A stretch of 64,000 nt of DNA. Origin: Symbiodinium natans. Taxonomy: Eukaryota > Sar > Dinophyceae > Suessiales > Symbiodiniaceae. Position numbers and translations under genes: made by a program. Under the pieces are notes generated by a model, which was not told where the DNA came from, did no database searches, and saw only the letters and a program-made list of their open reading frames with translations. The DNA lies in contig CAJNDS010002646.1 of the NCBI GenBank assembly GCA_905221605.1, forward strand, positions 980,646-1,044,645. Reading direction: 5' to 3'. Shown here in pieces: positions 19,905 through 29,877 of the stretch (position 1 is the first letter of the stretch; each line of letters starts with the position of its first letter).

Positions 19905-20259
19905 ATTGTGGTGGACCCTAAACCCGTCCCCATCCTAAACTCTGAACCCGCCAAGCCCTCAGACCCTAAACCTAGCAGTAGAGTAGGTAACCTTCAACAC
20001 GTCGCGCTTCAACCTTTTTGGGGTAATATAATCCCCTTATATTGCAAAAGGTTAACCTTTAAATTCCCCCAGGTTGCTGGACAACCAGGTAAAGCCAAAC
20101 CCTAAACCCCTAAACCCTAAAGCCTACTCGGGCCCCTGCATGCCTAGGCTTTAGACTCTCCCGCCCTGACTCAGGCGTCGCAGGCGAGATGCCTCTGGGC
20201 ATCACGCACCACGAGTGCCAGCAGATGGGAATCCTGCAACTGAGCCGCATGATCAGGAT
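19905..20259 (+). CDS. Two putative phase-compatible exons
   Basis: 19905-19986 reads IVVDPKPVPILNSEPAKPSD then PKPSSRV before GTAACC. After a 161-nt spacer ending GCATGCCTAG, 20148-20259 continues in phase as FRLSRPDSGVAGEMPLGITH then HECQQMGILQLSRMIRM. The second exon has about 28 of 36 third positions G/C. Confidence 0.38.
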
Positions 20260-20609
20260 GCAAACCCTAAACCCCAAACCCGAAACCCTGAACATTGGAG
20301 CCACCATGCGGCTCAGGGGCAGCGTGCAGAACCCTAAACCCTAAACCCTAAACCCTAAACCCTCAACCCCACCTGAGCCGCATGCTGGTCCCAATGTTGG
20401 GTTTAGGATTTAAATTTAGGGTTTAGGTTTATAGGGTGTAGGGTTTGTAGTATTTTGGGTTTATAGGGCTTAAGGTGAATGGGGTTTAGGGTTTTTAGCT
20501 TTGTGGTGCTTTACTGTAACTTTAGATCTTTAGCCTTTTTGGTCTTATTGGGTTTCTTAATAAGGCAGCTAAAAATTTAATTTATAGCTACCCTCCTAAG
20601 TGCAGCCAG

Positions 20610-20697
20610 GTTAGGGTGGAGCTCCATCCGTGTACGTGATCTAGGTTGGGATCAAGAGCCCTTCCGCAACGCAAGGTCCGGAACCCTGAGCTCTTGA
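20610..20697 (+). CDS. Putative 3' exon
   Basis: After GTGCAGCCAG the frame reads LGWSSIRVRDLGWDQEPFRN then ARSGTLSS and TGA. Short, moderate bias. Confidence 0.25.
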
Positions 20698-21293
20698 AAG
20701 CAACCCTGGATGCCACTCCTGCCTTAGAGGTTCATGGGTAGTTGTACGCGGCTTTAGGGTTTAGGGTGTGGGTTTAGGCACTCCCTACCACCACTGCTAC
20801 AAGAAATGCCAACAACGCTCCGTCATGGTGCAGGGCTCTCCCAACGTCCCAAACCTTTAACCCCAAACCCGAAAACCTAGACCTCAAACCCTAAACCCCA
20901 AACCCTAACCGAAGATCCGGCCAGGCCCACCGCAGAACCTTGCACCAACCCCGTCCAGGCCAGGATTGGGGTTTTTACCCAAGCCCCAAAACAGGTTTTA
21001 GGTTTTTTAAGATTTCGGGCTTAGGGTTTAGGGTTTCGGGTTTAGGGTTTGGTGGTGCCTAACTTTCTGGGTTTAGGGTTTAGGGTATAGGGTTCCAACC
21101 ATAGTATCCTAACCATACAAAGAAACTTGGGGGGGGTTCTAGGTCTAGCGGAAGCTCAGTGGTTCCCCTTTGGCGTGTTTTTGGTCAAGGGGCTTAGGGG
21201 TTTAGGGTTTAGTGTTTAGGGTCTAGGGCATAAAGCTCACAAACACGAACAAGTGTACACCCGTAGTCCTAAAGTTGCTACTTGACTTCCTAG

Positions 21294-21397
21294 CGAAGAA
21301 GGCTTTCGAGAATCCCGCAACACACCTTATACCCGAAACCGAAGTGTGTTTCTGTGTTGTGCGTAGTTTTTCTACGACTGGCTCAAGGAACCCTTAG
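21294..21397 (+). CDS. Putative 3' exon
   Basis: After ACTTGACTTCCTAG the frame reads KKAFENPATHLIPETEVCFC then VVRSFSTTGSRNP and TAG. Codon bias is weak. Confidence 0.2.
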
Positions 21398-21858
21398 GAA
21401 CATAAAAACTTTCATTATCATTAGTTAACTACTTTTGACCTTTTAGGAGTTTCCTTCTGTTTTTGGAGGCTCCTCAAGCGTACAACTGAAGAGGCAGACG
21501 GGGCAAAGCGCCTCGGGTTTAGGGTTTGGGGTTTAGTTTCGTTTCACAGGGGATAGGATGGCTGCATGCAAGTGCCCTACTCTGAATGAATCCTTCAGTC
21601 AAAATCCTAAAACCCAAGATCTCAGATCCTCAGCCCACATCCCAAACCCTGAACCCCAAACCCTACGCCCCAAACACTAATCCCCAAACCCTAAACCCCA
21701 AACTCTAAACCCCTGTGAAAAACCCCAAACCCTAAGCCCAAAACCCCAAATCCCAAACCCCCCAAACCTAAATCCCAAACCCCATATCCTAAACCCCGAA
21801 CCCTAAACCCCAAACGAAGCCCCAAACCCTAAACCCCAAACCCCAAACCCCAAACCCT

Positions 21859-21962
21859 ACTTGGAGGTTCGTGGTACTTATTAACTAGTTATCACTGTAC
21901 TTATAATTGCACGTATGACCATATTAGGGCATGGTTAATAAGTACCATGAACCTCCAAGTAA
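21859..21962. mobile_element. Foldback family A copy inserted in a CCCTAAA unit
   Basis: Left TACTTGGAGGTTCGTGGTAC and right GTACCATGAACCTCCAAGTA. Removing the element plus one TA leaves CCCTAAACCC, so the insertion duplicated the TA of a telomere-type heptamer. Confidence 0.85.
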
Positions 21963-22004
21963 ACCCCTAAACCCGAACCCTAAACCCTAAACCCTAAACC
22001 GCAG

Positions 22005-22102
22005 GGCCAGGCCTTCGAAGCCGCCGCCGCGCACCCGCTGGCGCGGTGCCTCCGCTTGGCCCACGCCGGCCAGCTGCGAGCGCACGTAGGCGGCCTGGGG
22101 AG
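22005..22102 (+). CDS. Putative internal exon with very strong coding bias
   Basis: Starts after AACCGCAG and ends at a GT (either 22086 or the start of the TTTAGGG array). The frame of 22005 reads GQAFEAAAAHPLARCLRLAH then AGQLRAH. 25 of 27 third positions are G/C by my count, the strongest coding signal in the mosaic. Ala/Leu-rich helical composition; no family assigned. Confidence 0.5.
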
Positions 22103-22176
22103 TGGGTTTAGGGTTTAGGGTTTAGGGTTTAGGGTTTAGGGTTTAGGGTTTAGGGTTTAGGGTTTAGGGTGTAGGG
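22102..22176 (+). repeat. TTTAGGG array
   Basis: Ten units, directly downstream of the exon-like island. Confidence 0.95.
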
Positions 22177-22179
22177 TCT

Positions 22180-22394
22180 AGCATCTCAGTCCAAGCATTC
22201 ACTAGTCAAGCAATTACTCCACAAAAACACCCACCCGCCCAAAGAATCCCATAATATTCAGAAACATTTCACTTCTGGAACGACCTTGCCCAGCAACAAA
22301 AATGATCTTGCCCAGTAAAAACATGACCTTGCCCAGTAAAAAAAGACCTTGCTCAGTAACTCCCCAACATTCAAATTATAAGTGAAAGAAAGGT
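22180..22394. repeat. Repeat family F, short copy (4 internal units)
   Basis: Left flank GCATCTCAGTCCAAGCATTC and right flank ATTCAAATTATAAGTGAAAG match the copy at 23321-23743. Inside are four units of a 20-23 bp tandem repeat (GACCTTGCCCAGYAAAAA). Confidence 0.85.
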
Positions 22395-22471
22395 TTAGGG
22401 TTTAGAGTTGAGGGGTTTTGGGGGTTTAGGGTTTCGGGCTTAGGGTTCAATTAGGGTGTAGGGGTACGCAG

Positions 22472-22686
22472 CACAAAACATGTGGAATAAACAAACAATC
22501 CCCAAGACTTCAACAACTCCCATCTCCACACCCGAATTCACCGGTGAACCGTGGCACCCAAATCCCAGAAACCCCAAGCCCAGAAACTTCGCAGGTCCGC
22601 ACCACACCTCCCCCAAAGGTGAAGCCCCCAAGAATCTCAGACCTACAGGGGGCAGGGGACCTGATGAAATCAACCCTGAACCCTAA
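22472..22686 (+). CDS. Putative proline-rich open frame
   Basis: After GGGTACGCAG an open frame starts with MWNKQTIPKTSTTPISTPEF and continues Pro/Lys/Asn-rich to a TAA in CCCTAAACCC. Composition overlaps that of translated repeats, so chance is likely. Confidence 0.2.
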
Positions 22687-22774
22687 ACCCTAAACCCCGA
22701 ACCCCAAACCCTAAGCCCTAAACCCCAAACCCTAAGCCCTAAGCCCTAAACCCGAAACCCTACACTCCTTCCAG

Positions 22775-22854
22775 GCGAGGGCTCCAGGCTGACCGAGTTC
22801 ATGCACGCCTGCCACACCAGCAGCTGCTTGGCATGGCACTTGAAAGCTCATGGG
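22775..22854 (+). CDS. Putative internal exon with strong coding bias
   Basis: Acceptor-like CACTCCTTCCAG, then EGSRLTEFMHACHTSSCLAW then HLKAHG, then GTATTT. About 22 of 26 third positions are G/C. Confidence 0.45.
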
Positions 22855-22950
22855 GTATTTGTAAGGCAGGGTGTAGGATTTGGGGTTTAGGGTTTAGGGT
22901 TTAGGGTTTAGGGTTTAGGGGTCGAAGGTGTGGTTTAAGGTTTAGGGTGT

Positions 22951-23063
22951 TCATGTGGTCAGTTCTTTAGATCATCGTCCGTTTTTAGGTACCCGAAACA
23001 TTCAGGCCTGCCTTACAATAGAAACCCAAACGGCACCATGATAAAGAGGACTGACCATGTGGT
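22951..23063. mobile_element. Foldback family J, single copy
   Basis: Arms TCATGTGGTCAGTTCTTTAG and AAGAGGACTGACCATGTGG are imperfect inverted repeats; the similarity continues through CCGTTT/AAACGG. Confidence 0.6.
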
Positions 23064-23116
23064 ACTTATGAGGAGGGAGTAGGGTTCAGGGTTTAGGGTG
23101 CGGGTTAAGGTCCAAG

Positions 23117-23230
23117 ACCGACCCAGAGTAGGCCTTCATTCCTTTCTTCGGGCTTCAGTTCCCTTACACGCCCCTTTTAAGAGCAACAAGGGCACCCTTT
23201 TCATTTCTTTGGTTGCTCTTGGGTCTAGTA
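23117..23230. mobile_element. Foldback family D copy, complete
   Basis: Left CGACCCAGAGTAGGCC, right TGCTCTTGGGTCTAGTA, family core intact. Confidence 0.72.
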
Positions 23231-23320
23231 CACGAAGGGTGGAAGGGTTTAGGGTTCAGGGTTTAGGGTTCAGGGTTTAGGGTTCAGGGTTTAGGGTTTA
23301 GGATTTAGGGTGTAGGGTTC

Positions 23321-23743
23321 AGCATTTCAAGTCCAAGCATTCACTAGTCAAGAAATTACTCCAGAAAAACACCCACCCGGTTCATGAATCCCACAACATT
23401 AAGAAAATATTTCACTTATGGCACGGCCTTGCCCAATAAAAGATGACCTTGCCCAGCAAAAAAATGACAAATGACCAGCAAAAATATGACCTTGCCCAGC
23501 AAAAAAAATGACCTTGCCCAGTAAAAAAAGAATGACCTTGCCCAGTAAAAAAAAATGACCTTGCCCAGCAAAAAAAATGACAAATGACCTTGCCCAGCAA
23601 AAAAAATGACCTTGGCCAGCAAAAAAAAATGACCTTGCCCAGCAAAAAAATGACCTTGCCCAGTAAGAAAAAATGACCTTGCCCAGTAAAGAAATGCCCT
23701 TGCCCAGTAACTCACTAACATTTAAATTATATATGAAAGAGAG
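23321..23743. repeat. Repeat family F, long copy (about 12 internal units)
   Basis: Same flanks as the copy at 22180 but with about 12 units of ATGACCTTGCCCAGYAAAAA, some shortened. The minus-strand open frames here (CWARSFF-type) are repeat translations. Confidence 0.88.
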
Positions 23744-23866
23744 GTTTAGGGTTTAGGGTTTAGGGTTAAGGGTTTTGGGTTTAGGGTTTAGGGTTTAGGG
23801 TGTAGGGGCATTTTAGGGTCTACGGCTTGCAGGCCATGTAAGTGTCTAACACAAGGCTATAACCAG

Positions 23867-24174
23867 TACGAACCATCGTGAACTCCATGCGAAAACCTTC
23901 GCTTGTGAAGTAAGGTTGGGGGCTGCGAGCGCTTCCGAGTTGGGAGTTCGGGGGCTTCTGCTCAAGGATTTTGGGCTTCAGAGGCGGGTTTAGGGTTTCG
24001 AGTTTAGGGTTTGGAGATTGAGGGTTTCAGGGTTCAGGGGTTGCCGAGTCCTGTTTCGTGATGCTGGTTGGCACTGTCAAAGCTGCTGTTCCTATCTGCT
24101 AGGATTCGGGAGTATTTGAGGCATGACGGCATCAATTTTCAAATAATGCGCTGTCCGCCAATGCCTTGTAATTT
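23867..24174 (+). CDS. Three short putative exons
   Basis: 23867-23909 reads TNHRELHAKTFACE before GTAAGG. 23967-23987 reads DFGLQRR after TTCTGCTCAAG. 24103-24174 reads IREYLRHDGINFQIMRCPPM after GTTCCTATCTGCTAG and before GTAAGC. Splice-like signals are good, coding bias modest. Confidence 0.27.
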
Positions 24175-24328
24175 GTAAGCCTTGAAAGCCCCATGCCCCT
24201 AAACCTTGAACCCCTAAACCCTAAACCCTATGCCCTACATTTTGAACATCCCACTTCTGGGGGGTACCCAACTCAGTGGGCTTGTTTTTAGGGTTCTTGG
24301 GAGGGAGCCGCCCGCCCGAGATGCTTCC

Positions 24329-24463
24329 ATGAAGATCTTCAGACTTGCCCTGGTGCTTTCCCTGTACCTCGACTTGGACAAAGGAGGCAGCGCGGCAGCA
24401 CGAAGAAGGCGGCTCAGGCCCTTGGAGCCCTACTTGAGAAGCTTCATGGGTGGTCAGACGTAG
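24329..24463 (+). CDS. Possible 5' exon with a signal-peptide-like start
   Basis: ATG at 24329 starts MKIFRLALVLSLYLDLDKGG, a basic N terminus and a hydrophobic run like a secretory signal, then an Arg-rich stretch. The frame ends inside a family A foldback (24435-24554). A second frame over the same DNA (KKAAQALGALLEKLHGW) is also open. Confidence 0.25.
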   Translation: MKIFRLALVLSLYLDLDKGGSAAARRRRLRPLEPYLRSFMGGQT

Positions 24464-24869
24464 GGTTGTAAGTACCCTAAATAAGGACAGAACCGGTTAT
24501 AAGTGTGGCTACCCCGCTTCTCATCTCCCTTATAACTACCCATGAACCTCCAAATACATGCTGAAGGCGGTGTAGGGTCTTGGGGCATAGAAGGAGGGCT
24601 CCCCAGTTAGAAGAAGGATTTAGGGTGTAGGGTGTAGGGTTTAGGGTTTAGGGTTTAGGGTTTAGGCTTTAGGCTGAAGAGCAAGAGGGCCCAAATTGGG
24701 TTGTAAGTACTCCTCAGGTAAGGTAGCCACTGGAGTTAGTATGGCACATGGCGGGGCCCTCCTTCTATACACCTTGGCCCAAATTAGGAAAACATGGACG
24801 TAAACCCCAATGATTACCTCATATCTTCAGAACCCTCTGAGACTTCAAGGTAGATGACTTCAGAAGGGG

Positions 24870-24938
24870 CTACGACCCAGGGTAGGCCCTGATTCCCCTT
24901 TTTTAGGGTTCAGGTTCCCTTATAAGCCGCAGGGGGAT
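24870..24938. mobile_element. Foldback family D copy truncated by a CCCTAAA array
   Basis: Left end CGACCCAGGGTAGGCCC and core TTCAGGTTCCCTTATAAGCC present; the element stops within its core where a 21-unit CCCTAAA array starts. Confidence 0.65.
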
Positions 24939-25091
24939 GCCCTAAACCCTAAACCCTAAACCCTAAACCCTAAACCCTAAACCCTAAACCCTAAACCCTA
25001 AACCCTAAACCCTAAACCCTAAACCCTAAACCTAAACCCTAAACCCTAAACCCTAAACCCTAAACCCTAAACCCTAAACCCTAAACCCTAA
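24938..25091 (-). repeat. Long CCCTAAA array
   Basis: About 22 units, all but one perfect. Confidence 0.96.
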
Positions 25092-25097
25092 CTGCAG

Positions 25098-25160
25098 GTT
25101 GGAGACCCCTTGGTGTTGAAGGTTGTGGATCCAGAAACTGTGGAGGTTCGGAGACTAGGG
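25098..25160 (+). CDS. Putative internal exon, product unknown
   Basis: After AACTGCAG the frame reads VGDPLVLKVVDPETVEVRRL before GTTTTGG. Weak third-position bias. Confidence 0.25.
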
Positions 25161-25223
25161 GTTTTGGGGTTTCGGAGGATTTTGGTACCCAAAGGGTCCA
25201 TGCACCGAGAAAGTATACACTTG

Positions 25224-25299
25224 GCCCTGAAATGGGTTCAGGGTTTAGGGTTTAGGGTTTAGGGTTTAGGGTTTAGGGTTTAGGGTTTAGGGTTTAGGG
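25224..25299 (+). repeat. TTTAGGG array
   Basis: Ten units inside a diverged repeat (family K) whose left end CCAAAGGGTCCATGCAC recurs at 932 (+) and about 1310-1330 (-). Confidence 0.9.
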
Positions 25300-25353
25300 T
25301 AGCGTTAGGACCCATGTACATAGTATGTAGTTACATGAACCCTTAGGGCCCAG

Positions 25354-25480
25354 AGGCTTCGTGGTGAGTCCCGAGCGGGTGAAGTCGTCGGGCGCCCTGT
25401 GCGTCCCCGAGGCCCGCCAGCAGCTTCGGAGTAGCACCTTCAGGGCTTCGGGATGTTCAGAGATGTTCTATAAAGAATGA
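25354..25480 (+). CDS. Putative 3' exon with very strong coding bias
   Basis: After TTAGGGCCCAG the frame of 25355 reads GFVVSPERVKSSGALCVPEA then RQQLRSSTF and continues to TGA at 25478-25480. 27 of the first 30 third positions are G/C. The last 10 codons lose the bias, so the true exon may end earlier. Confidence 0.48.
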
Positions 25481-25708
25481 GTCGGGCTTACTTCCTTGTA
25501 GGGTTGGCGGATTTAGGGCTTCGGGCTTCTGAACCCTCTAAACCCCCAAAAACCCCAAGCCCTATCAGCCCCGAGCGCGACCTCCGAACTCCAAGAAGCT
25601 ACCGCCGATGCTCGAAAGCTTTAAACCCCAAACCCTAATTTAATCCCGAAACCCTAAACCCTAAACCCTAAACCCTAAACCCTAAAGCACCTAGGCCATG
25701 AGCCCAAG

Positions 25709-25796
25709 AATCCTTCCAGCCTCGGAACCCTGGTATCTGGGAGGTTTGCAGCCTCTTCGCCGTGGGCTCCTGGCCGCTTGACAGCGAAGTTTCGCG
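25709..25796 (+). CDS. Putative internal exon, two open frames
   Basis: Between CCCAAG and CGCG|GTTTAG. The better-biased frame reads SFQPRNPGIWEVCSLFAVGS then WPLDSEVSR. Product unknown. Confidence 0.38.
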
Positions 25797-26556
25797 GTTT
25801 AGGGTTTAGGGTTTAGGGTTCAGGGTTCAGGGTTTTGGGTTTAGAGTTTAGGAGGGTTTAGGGTTTAGAGTTTGGGATTTCGGGTTCAGGGTTCAGGGTT
25901 TTGGGGGGACGTTGCGGACTTATTCTGAGGTGGATTTCGGGAGAAAAAAAACTCGAGCTCTCTGAGTCCTCGTTTCGATCTCGCCCCATAGATTGTTTTT
26001 CGTAGGACTTTCTGTTGCGCCTGTTGCTCGAGGTTTGGCAAGTTGAAGATTGAGTATTGAGTTTAGGGTTTGAGGCTTGAAGCTGCCTTTTTGATTGGCG
26101 GTTTGAGTGCAACGACATGGTGTTAACAAAACCCTAAACCCTGAACCCCAAAGTCCTAAAATCCTGAACCCTAAGCCCTGAACCCTGAACCCCCCTTTGG
26201 GGATTATGTGCTCCGTGCTTCCGAGATCCGGGCTTGTTGGGTTGAAAAAGGCTCTGGAAATCTTGGCTTCCTTAAAATTTGCTACGCGAGCCCCCCCCCC
26301 CCCCCTCAAAAAAACCAAAAACTGAGGGTTTGGGGCTTCGGGTTCTAAGCATCGTGTTGAGGGCATAGGGCTTAGGATTCATGAGGGTTTCGGGCTAAAA
26401 CCATAGCCTTGTTTGTAGGTGAAGGGTGGGGGGGCGGGGGGGGGGGAGGGTAGTAGAAGCTATGTGTCCAGTGTCTGCAAGGAGGAGCCCCTACAAGTGG
26501 AGCTATAAGGGCCCTACATTGGCTTGAGGTTTGGGGATGAGACTTCGGACTTTGAG

Positions 26557-26630
26557 GTTTAGGGTTTAGGGTTTAGGGTTTAGGTTTTAGGGTTTAGGGT
26601 TTAGGGTTTAGGGTTTAGGGTTTAGGGTTT
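26557..26630 (+). repeat. TTTAGGG array
   Basis: Ten units. Confidence 0.94.
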
Positions 26631-26730
26631 ACTGAGGTTATAAATCCCTAAACTCTACTTACCCTCAATCCTACATCTCGAAAGCCCTAAACCCTTCAAC
26701 CGTAAACTAAATCGTAGACCCCGAAACCGT

Positions 26731-26832
26731 GGGATGTTCCCCCTTATACTAACAGTCCTTAATGAGGATGATAGTTCCCTCTGTTATATATAACCCCTAG
26801 TAAGGAGTGTTCGTATAAGGGGGAGCATCCCA
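26731..26832. mobile_element. Foldback family B copy 2
   Basis: Ends GGGATGTTCCCCCTTATACT and AGTGTTCGTATAAGGGGGAG...CATCCCA; the arms pair over about 35 bp. Confidence 0.85.
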
Positions 26833-26961
26833 ACTCTAAAACCTCAAAGTAGCATTCTAAAGTTCGAGACTTCGACTACTACGCCCTACGGCTGTTGCTT
26901 CGACTTCTGGGAACCTAACGCGGGCATTGACATTCTAGGGATTAGGCGTGTCTGAGTCTGA

Positions 26962-27107
26962 GGGTAGTTACAACGGCCCTTAACATGGTCCCTTACCTCC
27001 TTTAAAGGGTTCTGATGTGTGGGGGCCCTTGGGTTGTATAGGGTTTATCAGGGGCAAAACGGGACCCCTTTCAAGGGCCCATATTAAAGGACCGTGTAAA
27101 CTACCCT
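26962..27107. mobile_element. Family H foldback, complete copy
   Basis: Ends GGGTAGTTACAACGG and CGTGTAAACTACCC are inverted repeats; the core matches 13930-14055. Confidence 0.65.
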
Positions 27108-27340
27108 AAGACTGAGTTTAGGGTTTAGGGTTTGGGCATAGGGTTTAAGGGTCTGAGAGTTGGGGGGGTGTGGAGTTCAGGGCTTCGGGAACTGTAGAGT
27201 TGGGTTTTTTGCGGTTTAGAGTCTTAACTGCAAGTTCTATAGCCCCCCCCCAACCCGAACACTGAGCCCGAGACCCTGAACTGCGAGTCGTGCATCCCAC
27301 CTGCATCTGATGGCCCAGGCTTCTGCCGATATTCTTTCAG

Positions 27341-27373
27341 AAGCTGCTCCGCAAGCACCTCTCCAGATTAAGG
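27341..27373 (+). CDS. Short putative exon
   Basis: Strong acceptor-like tract GCCGATATTCTTTCAG, then KLLRKHLSRLR, then GTTCAG. Confidence 0.25.
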
Positions 27374-27474
27374 GTTCAGGGCTTTCAGGAGGGTTAAGGT
27401 TTAAGGTTTAAGGCTTAGTGTTCAGAGCAAGAGGGGGGTATGTGGGACTTAGGGCTTCGGGTGCTACATTGGAG

Positions 27475-27612
27475 AACCGACCACGCGTTTTCGAGGTGTC
27501 GATTAGGGTTTTGAAGCTTCCAAAAATCCCAAGTCTGCGTCCTGCGAAGAAATTCCACACCGGACTCCTAATTACCTCCCCAATGGTGTCAGCCCACCAC
27601 GCGACACCCTGA
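27475..27612 (+). CDS. Putative 3' exon, product unknown
   Basis: After ACATTGGAG the frame reads NRPRVFEVSIRVLKLPKIPS then LRPAKKFHTGLLITSPM and ends at TGA. A GT after ATG (27586) is an alternative end. Confidence 0.27.
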   Translation, partial: NRPRVFEVSIRVLKLPKIPSLRPAKKFHTGLLITSPMVSAHHATP

Positions 27613-27910
27613 TACCAAAAGCCCACGAAGCCAACAAAGCCCACAAAGACCTAAACCCTGGACCCTGCACCCCAAGACCCTAAACCCACACAAACGCTCG
27701 TGCTTAAACCCTAAAACCCCACAAGCCAATAGACCCTAAACCCCACGAGCCCTAAACCACAAACCCCCGAAACCCTCGAACCCTAAACCGCAAACCCCCC
27801 CAAACCCTAAACCCTAAACCCTAAGCAGCCAAAACCCTAAACCCCAAACCCCCGTAAACCTAAACCCTAGACCCTAAACCCTAAACCCTAAACCCCTCAA
27901 AAACGCCAAG

Positions 27911-28173
27911 GCCAGCCGACTTCAGCATCCTCAAGCTGGCCCCAAGCTGCCATGGTGGGAAGGCAAGGCGAAACTGGAGGAGTTCAGGGGTCAGGGTTTA
28001 GGGTTTAGGGTTTAGGGGTTTAGGGTTTGGCCATCCTCACATCTTTGTCGGCCACGCAACAGGGAAGAGGGCTAAGATGAAGAGCGCACTATCGGCCAGG
28101 TTTTTTCAGGCTGCGGCTCGGCAGCGAAAAGCCTGCAGCGCTCGGCATTCTGCATCATCATTTGCATTCCAAG
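27911..28173 (+). CDS. Two putative exons around a 34-nt TTTAGGG-only spacer
   Basis: 27911-27989 reads ASRLQHPQAGPKLPWWEGKA then KLEEFR. The spacer 27990-28023 is GTCAGGG plus TTTAGGG units ending TTTAG. 28024-28173 continues in phase as GHPHIFVGHATGKRAKMKSA then LSARFFQAAARQRK and a Ser/Ala-rich tail before GTTTAG. If spliced, this is an intron made only of telomere-type repeat. Confidence 0.33.
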
Positions 28174-28284
28174 GTTTAGGGTTTAGGGTTCAGGGTTCAG
28201 GGTTTAGGGTTTAGGGTTTAGGTGTGGGGCATGGAATGGGGGGGCGGCACGCGGGGTAGCCTTTAAAGCATGGTTCTCTTACAG

Positions 28285-28479
28285 ATCCTAAGTTGCTATT
28301 TCAACTTGAGCCCGTCAATCGAGTCTAGTCTTATGCATTTCCAAGCCTTAGACAGCATAATGTGGCCGGACCGATCGAGAAAGTTTTTCCTGCGGTCGGC
28401 ACTTCCAGTACACACACGCTTTCATAACGGTGTATGGAAAATATTCATGGGACGGATTAGGTTTCGTTGCTTGGGTTGA
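28285..28479 (+). CDS. Putative 3' exon
   Basis: After TGGTTCTCTTACAG a 64-codon frame reads ILSCYFNLSPSIESSLMHFQ and ends at TGA (RIRFRCLG). Good acceptor, weak codon bias. Confidence 0.27.
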   Translation: MLSCYFNLSPSIESSLMHFQALDSIMWPDRSRKFFLRSALPVHTRFHNGVWKIFMGRIRFRCLG

Positions 28480-29469
28480 TTGCGGGCTGTAGAGTTTTTG
28501 ACCCTGAATCCTCAACCCTGCACGCTAGACTCTAGACCTTCAGTGCGCGGCTCAGGGTTCCGCATCCGACGGAGCTCCCAGTAGCTTTCGTGGCCCCTTC
28601 CCACGTGGTTCGACATGTCCAGAGTGAAGGCTCAAATGTCCGACGTTGACCCTTTCGCAGCGTCCGCCAATTGCGCAAATCGCCCAGCGCGTACACGCAT
28701 ACCCCAGAATGCTAAATGTGTACCGTACAGGGTCCGAACCGAAAGTTTACAGCATACTCTGCTTTTGATTTCGTTTGCTCATGCGCAGGCCTAAGCGGTC
28801 TGAAGCAAATAGTAGTAAGTAGGGTTTTAAGTGCCCGAAGAAGGGTTAATGACTAGAGCTCTCCTACTTATAACCTACTTTGAAGTACCCGTGAACCTCT
28901 TCAGTAGCCCTAAACCCGAAACTTGAAACCCTAAACCCAAAACCCTAATCCTTCGTTTATGGCGATCCGGAAAGGATGGAACCTACGCCGGTCCTAAAGC
29001 TTCAAACTCGAACCCCGACAATAAGCAAAGCCCGAAGATCCTAAAGCCCTACGAGCCATTCGGGTTCTTAAAGGAGGGGGGGTTTAGGGTTTAGGTTTTA
29101 GGGTTTCCCCCAAAAATCCTATAGAACCCTCCAACCCGAACACCCCCAGAACATAAACCCCATAGAGCCTTACAACCCTAGACCTGTCAATCCTCGAATA
29201 AACTTAAATCCCAAACCCAAACCCCAAACCCCAACTTCGCATCGATTTGGGACAATTGTTAGTTTCTTTCATTGTTTTATATGGAGCCCCAATTATAGAT
29301 AATTTTGGGGACTGTTGACATCGACACCGAGCCAAACCCCAAGCCCCACGCCCCAAGCCGCAAACCCCAAACCCCAAACCCCAAACCCCAAACCCCAAAC
29401 CCCAAACCCTAAACCCTAAACCCCAAACCCTAAACCCTAAACCCCAAACCCTAAACCCTAAACCCTAAG

Positions 29470-29559
29470 AGGGAGTCGGAATTTCTTGTGAAGGTGGCGC
29501 TGCCCCCGCGCTCGGCGTTTAAGGCCCAACTGCGCCAGAGGCCTAGAATTCAGCCAGCG
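29470..29559 (+). CDS. Putative internal exon with coding bias
   Basis: Directly after a CCCTAAA array (CCCTAAG). The frame of 29470 reads RESEFLVKVALPPRSAFKAQ then LRQRPRIQPA, followed by GTGTTT. 21 of 30 third positions are G/C. Confidence 0.42.
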
Positions 29560-29608
29560 GTGTTTCCGTTCTAGTCCCTTAAAGGGTTAAGGTTTAGGGT
29601 TTAGGGTT

Positions 29609-29720
29609 TACTACCAATTGCTTAAGAACCCCCAAAACAACACACACATATATTATTCCTTAATAAGGGCAAGATAGGGATTGTCCTTTTCATTTTTGGG
29701 GGTTCTTAAGCAACTAGTAG
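29609..29720. mobile_element. Foldback family E copy 2
   Basis: Ends CTACCAATTGCTTAAGAACC and GGTTCTTAAGCAACTAGTAG are inverted repeats; TTTAGGG DNA abuts both sides. Confidence 0.82.
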
Positions 29721-29877
29721 TTTAGGGCTTTAGGGTTTAGGGCTTTTCCAGGGTTATCGAGGGTTATCGGGTCTGGCATAAACGGTAGGGTTGCCCTGAC
29801 TATGGGATCCCACAAACTAGTCCCAGTTCGGTTTCTAGGTTTCTAGGGTCTAGGAACCTGCTTTGCAAAGCCAAGAT

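Noticed and set aside
23412-23721. Minus-strand hydrophobic proteins
   Set aside because: Translation of the family F tandem repeat (CWARSFF pattern).
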